This document shows, piece after piece, positions 1-9,814 of a stretch of 64,000 nt of DNA; the stretch's first letter is position 1, and every line of letters begins with the position of its first letter. The stretch is from contig NW_027490173.1 in NCBI RefSeq assembly GCF_050948175.1, positions 372,001 through 436,000 of the forward strand. Direction: 5' to 3'. The DNA is from Xylocopa sonorina (Eukaryota > Arthropoda > Insecta > Hymenoptera > Apidae). The translations under genes and the position numbers were made by a program. Under the pieces are notes generated by a model. It worked only from the letters and a program-made list of their open reading frames with translations. It did not search any database and was not told the DNA's origin.

Positions 1-51
1 AGAAGCATTTGAACTCTATTGCTTCGATACGTAGACATCTGCAAACGCTAT

Positions 52-65
52 TTCCTTGCAAGGAA
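52..65. other. 14-bp perfect palindrome, once per monomer
   Basis: TTCCTTGCAAGGAA is its own reverse complement. It recurs every 174 bp and is intact in most monomers. The two commonest variants are TTCCTAGCAAGGAA, in the 173-bp D-type and some other copies, and TTCCTTGCTAGGAA in many B-type and related copies. These change the two bases that pair with each other in the dyad (positions 6 and 9). A perfect dyad of this size in every unit could be a protein-binding site or simply a structural feature; the sequence alone does not decide. Confidence 0.9.
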
Positions 66-116
66 GTGTCGCATTTACATTCATTTGAAGTGTAGACGAG
101 GAATATATGACACTTC
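63..116 (+). other. Internal direct and inverted GAAGTGT repeats
   Basis: GAAGTGT occurs at 63-69 and again at 87-93, and its reverse complement ACACTTC at 110-116. In this copy the outer pair extends to 8 bp (GAAGTGTC and GACACTTC). Either direct copy could pair with the downstream copy, giving a stem of 7-8 bp with a loop of about 16 or 39 bases. The arrangement is kept in A-type monomers. In B-type monomers the middle copy becomes GAATCGT, so only the outer pair remains. Whether it folds in vivo is unknown. Confidence 0.75.
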
Positions 117-158
117 GCAAATCATATTATATCTTACCATGAAACATAGAAATGAGAT

Positions 159-168
159 GCGATATCGC
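159..168. other. 10-bp palindrome GCGATATCGC of A-type monomers
   Basis: GCGATATCGC is a perfect palindrome near the end of the A-type monomer and overlaps a CGCG. In B-type monomers the corresponding bases read GCAATACCTCG or GCAATATCTCG and the symmetry is lost. In the D-type it reads GCGATATCACG, and in another common variant GCGATGTCGCG. It is therefore a subfamily marker and a candidate site that only part of the array carries. Confidence 0.85.
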
Positions 169-1410
169 GTTTTAAGAAGCTTTAGAACTCTATTGCTTCG
201 ATACGTAGACATTTGCAAACGCTATTTCCTTGCAAGGAAGTGTCGCATTTACATTCATTTGAAGTGTAGACGAGGAATACATGACACTTCGCAAATCGTA
301 TTATATCATACCATGAAACATAGAAATGAGAAGCGATATCGCGTTCTAAGAAGCATCAGAAATCCATTGCTACGATACGTAGACATCTGCAAACGCTATT
401 TCCTTGCGAGGAAGTGTCGCATTTACATTCATTTGATGCGTAGACGAGGAATACATAACACATCGCAAATCTTATTATACCTTACCATGAAACATAGAAA
501 TGAAATGCGATATCGCGTTTTAAGGATCATAAGAACTCTATTGCTACGATACGTAGACATCTGCAAACGCTATTTCCTTGCAAGGAAGTGTCGCATTTAC
601 ATTCAGTTGAAGTGTAGACGAGGAATACATAACACTTCGCAAATCATATTATATCTTACCACGAAGCATAGAAATGAGATGCGATATCGCGTTTTAAGAA
701 GCGTTAGAACTCTATTGCTACGATACGTAGACATCTGCAAACGCTATTTCCTTGCAAGGAAGTGTCGCATTTACATTCATTTGAAGTGTAGACGAGGAAT
801 ACATAACACTTCGCAATGAATATTATATCTTATCATGAAACATAGATATGAGATGCAATACCTCGTTTTAAGAATCATAAGAACTCTATTGCTACGATAC
901 GTAGACATCTGCAAACGCTATTTCCTTGCTAGGAAGTGTCGCATTTACACTCATTTGATTCGTAGGCGAGGAATGCATAACACTTCGCAATGAATATTAT
1001 ATATTATCATGAAACATAGATATGAGGTGCAATATCTCGTTTTAAGAAGCATTTGAACTCTATTGCTTCGATACGTAGACATCTGCAAACGCTATTTCCT
1101 TGCAAGGAAGTGTCGCATTTACATTCATTTGAAGTGTAGACGAGGAATACATGATACCTCGCAAATCATATTATATCTTACCATGAAACATAGAAACGAG
1201 GTGCGATATCGCGTTGTAAGAAGCATTTTAACTCTATTGCTTCGATACGTAGACATCTGCAAACGCTATTTCCTTGCAAGGAAGTGTCGCATTTACATTC
1301 ATTTGAAGTGTAGACGAGGAATACATAACACATCGCAAATCATATTATATCTTACCATGAAACATAGAAATGAGATGCGATGTCGCGTTTTAAGAAGCAT
1401 TAGAACACTA

Positions 1411-1584
1411 TTGCTACCATAGGTAGACATTTGCAAACGCTACTTCCTTGCAAGGAAGTGTCGCATTTACATTCATTTGAATCGTAGACGAGGAATGCAT
1501 AACACTTCGCAATGAATATTATATCTTATCATGAAACATAGATATGAGATGCAATACCTCGTTTTAAGAAGCATTTGAACTCTA
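1411..1584 (+). repeat. Representative B-type monomer (174 bp)
   Basis: This class differs from A-type by a linked set of substitutions: GAATCGTAGACGAGGAATGC instead of GAAGTGTAGACGAGGAATAC, CGCAATGAAT instead of CGCAAATCAT, TTATCATG instead of TTACCATG, CATAGATATGAG instead of CATAGAAATGAG, and GCAATACCTCG instead of GCGATATCGCG. It is usually followed by GCATTTGAACTC. The TGA in CGCAATGAAT and the TGA in ATTTGAAC are stops in the otherwise open plus frame and explain most interruptions of the apparent open frames. This copy also carries CTACCATAGGTAG, a marker that returns in the 12-monomer HOR near 33-40 kb. Confidence 0.88.
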
Positions 1585-2280
1585 TTGCATCGATACGTAG
1601 ACATCTGCAAACGTTATTTCCTTGCAAGGAAGTGTCGCATTTACATTCATTTGAAGTGTAGACGCGGAATTCATGACACTTCGCAAATCATATTATATCT
1701 TACCATGAAACATAGAAATGAGATGCGAAATCGCGTTTTAAAAAGCATTAGAACTCTATTGCTACGATACGTAGACATCTGCAAACGCCCTTTCCTTGCA
1801 AGGAAGTGTCGCATTTACATTCATTTGAAGTGTAGACGAGGAATACATAACACTTCGCAAATCATATTATATCTTACCATGAAACATAGAAATGAGATGC
1901 GATATCGCGTTTTAAGAATCATAAGAACTCTATTGCTACGATACGTAGACATCTGCAAACGCTATTTCCTTGCTAGGAAGTGTCGCATTTACACTCATTT
2001 GAATCGTAGGCGAGGAATGCATAACACTTCGCAATGAATATTATATCTTATCATGAAACATAGGTATGAGATGCAATACCTCGTTTTAAGAAGCATTTGA
2101 ACTCTATTGCTTCGATACTTAGACATCTGCAAAAGCTATTTCCTTGCAAGGAAGTGTCGCATTTACATTCATTTGAAGTGCAGACGAGAAATACATAACA
2201 CTTCGCAAATCATATTATATCTTACCATGAAACATAGAAATGAGATACGATATCGCGTTTTAAGAATCATAAGAACACTA

Positions 2281-2453
2281 TTGCTACGATACGTAGACAT
2301 CTGCAAACGCTATTTCCTTGCAAGGAAGTGTCGCATTTACATTCATTTGAAGTGTAGACGAGGAATACATGACACTTCGCAAATCATATCATATCTTACC
2401 ATGAAACATAGAAATGAGATGCGATATCACGTTTTAAAAGCATTAGAAATCTA
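2281..2453 (+). repeat. Representative D-type monomer (173 bp, 1-bp deletion)
   Basis: The monomer ends GATATCACGTTTTAAAAGCATTAG, where other copies have GTTTTAAGAAGCATTAG; one base is missing. Nearly always the next monomer begins CTACGATACACAGACATC and contains TTCCTAGCAAGG and GTAGGCGAGGAGTAC. I count 30 copies of the TTTTAAAAG deletion in the window, near 2430, 3475, 4517, 5560, 6776, 8340, 10776, 12340, 14781, 17040, 17562, 18256, 19300, 19820, 20863, 22951, 23470, 24166, 24685, 25381, 30950, 32341, 35120, 37208, 39297, 41388, 44515, 49736, 50428 and 50948. The shared flanking haplotype suggests one original deletion spread by amplification. The copies near 23470 and 24685 have lost the downstream CACAG marker. 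Confidence 0.9.
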
Positions 2454-5400
2454 TTGCTACGATACACAGACATCTGCAAACGCTATTTCCTAGCAAGAAA
2501 GTGTCGCATTTACATTCATTTGAAGTGTAGGCGAGGAGTACATAACATTTCGCAAATCATATTATACCTTACCATGAAACATAGAAATGAGATGCGATAT
2601 CGCGTTTTAAGAATCATTAGAACTCTATCGCTACGATACGTAGACATCTGCAAACGCTATTTCCTTGCAAGGAAGTGTCGCATTTACATTCATTTGAAGT
2701 GTAGACGAGGAATACATAACACTTCGCAATGAATATTATATCTTATCATGAAACATAGATATGAGATGCAATACCTCGTTTTAAGAAGCATTTGAACTCT
2801 ATTGCTTCGATACGTAGACATCTGCAAACGCTATTTCCTTGCAAAGAAGTGTCACATTTACATTCATTTGAAGTGTAGACGAGGAATACATAACACATCG
2901 CAAATCATATTATATCTTACCATGAAACATAGAAATGAGATATGATGTCGCGTTTTAAGAAGCATTAGAACACTATTGCTACGATAGGTAGACATTTGCA
3001 AACGCTACTTCCTTGGAAGGAAGTGTCGCATTTACATTCATTTGAATCGTAGACGAGGAATGCATAACACTTCGCAAATCATATTATATCTTACCATGAA
3101 ACATAGAAACGAGGTGCGATATCGCGTTGTAAGAAGCATTTGAACTCCATTGCTTCGATACGTAGACATCTGCAAACGCTATTTCCTTGCTAGGAAGTGT
3201 CGCATTTACACTCATTTGAATCGTAGACGAGGAATGCATAACACTTCGCAATGAATATTATATCTTATCATGAAACATAGATATGAGATGCAATACCTCG
3301 TTTTAAGAAGCATTTGAACTCTATTGCTTCGATACGTAGACATCTGCAAACGCTATTTCCTTGCAAGGAAGTGTCGCATTTACATTCATTTGAAGTGTAG
3401 ACGAGGAATACATGACACTTCGCAAATCATATCATATCTTACCATGAAACATAGAAATGAGATGCGATATCACGTTTTAAAAGCATTAGAAATCTATTGC
3501 TACGATACACAGACATCTGCAAACGCTATTTCCTAGCAAGGAAGTGTCGCATTTACATTCATTTGAAGTGTAGGCGAGGAGTACATAACACTTCGCAAAT
3601 CATATTATACCTTACCATGAAACATAGAAATGAGATGCGATATCGCGTTTTAAGAATCATTAGAACTCTATTGCTACGATACGTAGACATCTGCAAACGC
3701 TATTTCCTTGCAAGGAAGTGTCGCATTTACATTCATTTGAAGTGTAGACGAGGAATACATAACACTTCGCAATGAATATTATATCTTATCATGAAACATA
3801 GATATGAGATGCAATACTTCGTTTTAAGAAGCATTTGAACTCTATTGCTTCGATACGTAGACATCTGCAAACGCTATTTCCTTGCAAGGAAGTGTCACAT
3901 TTACATTCATTTGAAGTGTAGACGAGGAATACATAACACATCGCAAATCATATTATATCTTACCATGAAACATAGAAATGAGATGCGATGTCGCGTTTTA
4001 AGAATCATAAGAACTCTATTGCTACGATACGTAGACATCTGCAAACGCTATTTCCTTGCAAGGAAGTGTCGCATTTACATTCATTTGAAGTGTAGACGAG
4101 GAATATATAACACTTCGCAAATAATATTATATCCTACCATGAAACATAGAAATGAGATGCGATATCGCGTTTTAAGAAGCACTAGAACACTATTGCTACG
4201 ATAGGTAGACATTTGCAAACACCATTTCCTCGCAAGGAAGTGTCGCATTTACATTCATTTGAATCGTAGACGAGGAATGCATAACACTTCGCAATGAATA
4301 TTATATCTTATCATGAAACATAGATATGAGATGCAATACCTCGTTTTAAGAAGCATTTGAACTCTATTGCTTCGATACGTAGACATCTGCAAACGCTATT
4401 TCCTTGCAAGGAAGTGTCGCATTTACATTCATTTGAAGTGTAGACGAGGAATACATGACACTTCGCAAATCATATCATATCTTACCATGAAACATAGAAA
4501 TGAGATGCGATATCACGTTTTAAAAGCATTAGAAATCTATTGCTACGATACACAGACATCTGCAAACGCTATTTCCTAGCAAGGAAGTGTCGCATTTACA
4601 TTCATTTGAAGTGTAGGCGAGGAGTACATAACACTTCGCAAATCATATTATACCTTACCATGAAACATAGAAATGAGATGCGATATCGCGTTTTAAGAAT
4701 CATTAGAACTCTATTGCTACGATACGTAGACATCTGCAAACGCTATTTCCTTGCAAGGAAGTGTCGCATTTACATTCATTTGAAGTGTAGACGAGGAATA
4801 CATAACACTTCGCAATGAATATTATATCTTATCATGAAACATAGATATGAGATGCAATACTTCGTTTTAAGAAGCATTTGAACTCTATTGCTTCGATACG
4901 TAGACATCTGCAAACGCTATTTCCTTGCAAGGAAGTGTCACATTTACATTCATTTGAAGTGTAGACGAGGAATACATAACACATCGCAAATCATATTATA
5001 TCTTACCATGAAACATAGAAATGAGATGCGATGTCGCGTTTTAAGAATCATAAGAACTCTATTGCTACGATACGTAGACATCTGCAAACGCTATTTCCTT
5101 GCAAGGAAGTGTCGCATTTACATTCATTTGAAGTGTAGACGAGGAATATATAACACTTCGCAAATAATATTATATCCTACCATGAAACATAGAAATGAGA
5201 TGCGATATCGCGTTTTAAGAAGCACTAGAACACTATTGCTACGATAGGTAGACATTTGCAAACGCCATTTCCTCGCAAGGAAGTGTCGCATTTACATTCA
5301 TTTGAATCGTAGACGAGGAATGCATAACACTTCGCAATGAATATTATATCTTATCATGAAACATAGATATGAGATGCAATACCTCGTTTTAAGAAGCATT

Positions 5401-6085
5401 TGAACTCTATTGCTTCGATACGTAGACATCTGCAAACGCTATTTCCTTGCAAGGAAGTGTCGCATTTACATTCATTTGAAGTGTAGACGAGGAATACATG
5501 ACACTTCGCAAATCATATCATATCTTACCATGAAACATAGAAATGAGATGCGATATCACGTTTTAAAAGCATTAGAAATCTATTGCTACGATACACAGAC
5601 ATCTGCAAACGCTATTTCCTAGCAAGGAAGTGTCGCATTTACATTCATTTGAAGTGTAGGCGAGGAGTACATAACACTTCGCAAATCATATTATACCTTA
5701 CCATGAAACATAGAAATGAGATGCGATATCGCGTTTTAAGAATCATTAGAAATCTATTGCTACGATACGTAGACATCTGCAAACGCTATTTCCTTGCAAG
5801 GAAGTGCCGCATTTACATTCATTTGAAGTGTAGACGAGGAATACATAACACTTCGCAATGAATATTATATCTTATCATGAAACATAGATATGAGATGCAA
5901 TACCTCGTTTTAAGAAGCATTTGAACTCTATTGCTTCGATACGTAGACATCTGCAAACGCTATTTCCTAGCAAGGAAGTGTCACATTTACATTCATTTGA
6001 AGTGTAGACGAGGAATACATAACACATCGCAAATCATATTATATCTTACCATGAAACATAGAAATGAGATGCGATGTCGCGTTTT
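2281..6085 (+). repeat. 6-monomer HOR, 1043-bp period
   Basis: Units begin near 2281, 3324, 4367 and 5410, exactly 1043 bp apart, which is six monomers less one base because each unit contains one 173-bp D-type monomer. The units 3324-4366 and 4367-5409 are near-identical; the one difference I noticed is AACACCATTTCC at about 4228 against AACGCCATTTCC at about 5271. The first unit matches only to about 2960 and then holds different monomers. The last unit departs at about 6085 into a segment resembling 2960-3150. This looks like a very recent local amplification. Confidence 0.88.
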
Positions 6086-9000
6086 AAGAAGCATTAGAAC
6101 ACTATTGCTACGATAGGTAGACATTTGCAAACGCTACTTCCTTGCAAGGAAGTGTCGCATTTACATTCATTTGAATCGTAGACGAGGAATGCATAACACT
6201 TCGCAAATCATATTATATCTTACCATGAAACATAGAAACGAGGTGCGATATCGCGTTGTAAGAAGCATTTTAACTCTATTGCTTCGATACGTAGACATCT
6301 GCAAACGCTATTTCCTTGCAACGAAGTGTCGCATTTACATTCATTTGAAGTGTAGACGAGGAATACATAACACATCGCAAATCATATTATATCTTACCAT
6401 GAAACATAGAAATGAGATGCGATGTCGCGTTTTAGGAAGCATTAGAACACTATTGCTACGATAGGTAGACATTTGCAAACGCTACTTCCTTGCAAGGAAG
6501 TGTCGCAATTACATTCATTTGAATCGTAGACGAGGAATGCATATCACTTCGCAATGAATATTATATCTTATCATGAAACATAGATATGAGATGCAATACC
6601 TCGTTTTAAGAAGCATTTGAACTCTATTGCTTCGATACGTAGATATCTGCAATCGCTATTTCCTTGCTAGGAAGTGTCGCATTTACATTCATTTGAAGTG
6701 TAGACGAGGAATACATGACACTTCGCAAATCATATCATATCTTACCATGAAACATAGAAATGAGATGCGATATCACGTTTTAAAAGCATTAGAAATCTAT
6801 TGCTACGATACACAGACATCTGCAAACGCTATTTCCTAGCAAGGAAGTGTCGCATTTACATTCATTTGAAGTGTAGGCGAGGAGTACATAACACTTCGCA
6901 AATCATATTATACCTTACCATGAAACATAGAAATGAGATGCGATATCGCGTTTTAAGAATCATTAGAACTCTATTGCTACGATACGTAGACATCTGCAAA
7001 CGCTATTTCCTTGCAAGGAAGTGTCGCATTTACATTCATTTGAAGTGTAGACGAGGAATACATAACACTTCGCAATGAATATTATATCTTATCATGAAAC
7101 ATAGATATGAGATGCAATACCTCGTTTTAAGAAGCATTTGAACTCTATTGCTTCGATACGTAGACATCTGCAAACGCTATTTCCTTGCAAGGAAGTGTCA
7201 CATTTACATTCATTTGAAGTGTAGACGAGGAATACATAACACATCGCAAATCATATTATATCTTACCATGAAACATAGAAATGAGATGCGATGTCGCGTT
7301 TTAAGAAGCATTAGAACACTATTGCTACGATAGGTAGACATTTGCAAACGCTACTTCCTTGCAAGGAAGTGCCGCATTTACATTCATTTGAATCGTAGAC
7401 GAGGAATGCATAACACTTCGCAAATCATATTATATCTTACCATGAAACATAGAAACGAGGTGCGATATCGCGTTGTAAGAAGCATTTTAACTCTATTGCT
7501 TCGATACGTAGACATCTGCAAACGCTATTTCCTTGCAAGGAAGTGTCACATTTACATTCATTTGAAGTGTAGACGAGGAATACATAACACATCGCAAATC
7601 ATATTATATCTTACCATGAAACATAGAAATGAGGTGCGATGTCGCGTTTTAAGAAGCATTAGAACACTATTGCTACGATAGGTAGACATTTGCAAACGCT
7701 ACTTCCTTGTAAGGAAGTGTCGCATTTACATTCATTTGAATCGTAGACGAGGAATGCATAACACTTCGCAAATCATATTATATCTCACCATGAAACATAG
7801 AAACGAGGTGCGATATCGCGTTGTAAGAAGCATTTGAACTCTATTGCTTCGATACGTAGACATCTGCAATCGCTATTTCCTTGCTAGGAAGTGTCGCATT
7901 TACATTCATTTGAAGTGTAGACGAGGAATACATGACACTTCGCAAATCATATTATATCTTACCATGAAACATAGAAATGAGATGCGAAATCGCGTTTTAA
8001 GAAGCATTAGAACTCTATTGCTACGATACGTAGACATCTGCAAACGCTATTTCCTTGCAAGGAAGTGTCGCATTTACATTCATTTGAAGTGTAGACGAGG
8101 AATACATAACACTTCGCAAATCATATTATATCTTACCATGAAACATAGCAATGAGATGCGATATCGCGTTTTAAGAATCATAAGAACACTATTGCTACGA
8201 TACGTAGACATCTGCTAACGCTATTTCCTTGCAAGGAAGTGTCGCATTTACATTCATCTGAGGTGTAGACGAGGAATACATGACACTTCGAAAATCATAT
8301 CATATCTTACCCTGAAACATACAAATGAGATGCGATATCACGTTTTAAAAGCATTAGAAATCTATTGCTACGATACACAGACATCTGCAAACGCTATTTC
8401 CTAGCAAGGAAGTGTCACATTTACATTCATTTGAAGTGTAGACGAGGAATACATAACACTTCGCAAATAATATTATATCCTACCATGAAACATAGAAATG
8501 AGATGCGATATCGCGTTTTAGGAAGCATTAGAACTCTATTGCTACGATAGGTAGACATCTGCAAACGCTATTTCCTTGCAAGGAAGTGTCGCATTTACAT
8601 TCATTTGAAGTGTAGACGAGGAATACATAAAACTTCGCAAATCATATTATATCTTACAATGAAACAAAGAAATGAGATGCGATATCGCGTTTTAAGAAGC
8701 ATCAGAAATCTATTGCTACGATACGTAGACATCTGCAAACGCTATTTCCTAGCGAGGAAGTGTCGCATTCACATTCATTTGAAGTGTAGACGAGGAATAC
8801 GTGATACTTCGCAAATCATATTATATCTTACCATGAAACATAGAAATGAGATGCGATATCGCGTTTTAGGAAGCACTAGAACTCTATTGCTACGATAGGT
8901 AGACATCTGCAAATGCTATTTCCTTGCAAGGAAGTGTCGCATTTACATTCATTTGAAGTGTAGACGAGGAATACATAACACTTCGCAAATCGTATTACAT

Positions 9001-9814
9001 CTTACCATGAAACATAGAAATGAGATGCGATATCGCGTTTTAAGAAGCATGAGAACTCTATTGCTACGATACGTAGACATCTGCAAACGCTATTTCCTTG
9101 CAAGGAAGTGTCGCATTTACATTCATTTGAAGTGTAGACGAGGAATATATAACACTTGGCAAATAATATTATATCCTACCATGAAACATAGAAATGAGAT
9201 GCGATATCGCGTTTTAACAAGCATTAGAACACTATTGCTGCGATAGGTAGACATTTGCAAACGCTATTTCCTTGCAAGGAAGTGTCGCATTTACATTCAT
9301 TTGAAGTGTAGACGAGGAATACATGACACTTCGCAAATCATATTATATCTTACCATGTAACATAAAAATGAGATGCGATATCGCGTTTTAAGAATTATAA
9401 GAACTCTATTGCTACGATACGTAGACATCTGCAAACGCTATTTCCTTGCAAGGAAGTGTCGCATTTACATTCATTTGAATCGTAGACGAGGAATGCATAA
9501 CACTTCGCAATGAATATTATATCCTATCATGAAACATAGATATGAGATGCAATATCTCGTTTTAAGAAGCATTTGAACTCTATTGCTTCGATACGTAGAC
9601 ATCTGCAAACGTTATTTCCTTGCAAGGAAGTGTCGCATTTACATTCATTTGAAGTGTAGACGAGGAATACATGACACTTCGCAAATCATATTATATCTTA
9701 CCATGAAACATAGAAATGAGATGCGAAATCGCGTTTTAAGAAGCATTAGAACTCTATTGCTACGATACGTAGACATCTGCAAACGCTATTTCCTTGCAAG
9801 GAAGTGTCGCATTT
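5815..9814 (+). repeat. 4000-bp (23-monomer) duplication, copy 1
   Basis: From about 5815 the sequence matches 9815 onward at an offset of exactly 4000 bp, which is 23 monomers less two bases for the two D-type monomers in the unit (near 6776 and 8340). Comparison by eye shows few substitutions, for example GTGTCGC at about 6155 against GTGTTGC at about 10155, and CGCTATTTCC at about 7179 against CGCCATTTCC at about 11179. The left homology edge is near the GTGCCGCATTTAC at about 5805. It follows and slightly overlaps the 1043-bp HOR. Confidence 0.85.

Larger units (their letters stand above)
19..192 (+). repeat. Representative A-type monomer (174 bp)
   Basis: I phase the monomer to begin at TTGCTTCGATACGTAG (often TTGCTACGATACGTAG). 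In order it holds a TACGTA core, the palindrome TTCCTTGCAAGGAA at monomer positions 34-47, GAAGTGT at 45-51 and again at 69-75, GACGAGGAATA, ACACTTCGCAAATCAT at about 92-107, an AT-rich stretch ATTATATCTTACCATG, GAAACATAGAAATGAG, then the palindrome GCGATATCGC at 141-150 and GTTTTAAGAAGC. It has about nine CpG sites. This is the most common class in the window. The choice of start is arbitrary because the array is continuous. Confidence 0.9.
1..2280 (+). repeat. Irregular monomer region, left edge
   Basis: About 13 monomers with no clear local HOR. All are full length, since unit starts at 19, 1063, 1585 and 2107 are exact multiples of 174 apart. The stretch 19-819 has no stop in one frame because it lacks B-type stops; it is not a gene. 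The segment near 340-540 shares markers (ATCAGAAATCCATTG, GCGAGGAAG, TTTGATG, TCTTATTATACC, AAGGATCATAAG) with 16520-16700. The segment 890-1430 shares TATATATTATC and CTACCATAGG markers with the 12-monomer HOR at 32-40 kb. Confidence 0.8.

Noticed and set aside
19..30. RNA polymerase III B box (TTCGATAC resembles TTCRANNC), hinting at a tRNA- or SINE-derived monomer
   Set aside because: The first G of the box is C, many monomers read CTACGATAC instead, and I found no convincing A box at a suitable distance upstream and no tRNA fold.
19..40. CENP-B box (NTTCGNNNNANNCGGGN)
   Set aside because: CTTCGATACG and ACTTCGCAAAT contain TTCG, but the required A and CGGG do not follow at the right spacing on either strand.
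120..140. TATA-like ATATTATATC as a promoter in each monomer
   Set aside because: It is an AT-rich stretch common to all monomers with no accompanying elements or coding sequence; nothing supports promoter function.
19..819. Long plus-strand open frame of 58-residue repeats, and more than a hundred similar ones throughout the window
   Set aside because: 174 bp is 58 codons, so any stop-free frame of one monomer stays open in the next. Most such frames can only start at TTG, end at stops fixed in B-type (TGA) or CGATAGG (TAG) monomers, show frequent amino-acid-changing differences, and the 173-bp variant breaks the frame 30 times. No upstream unique promoter or gene context exists.
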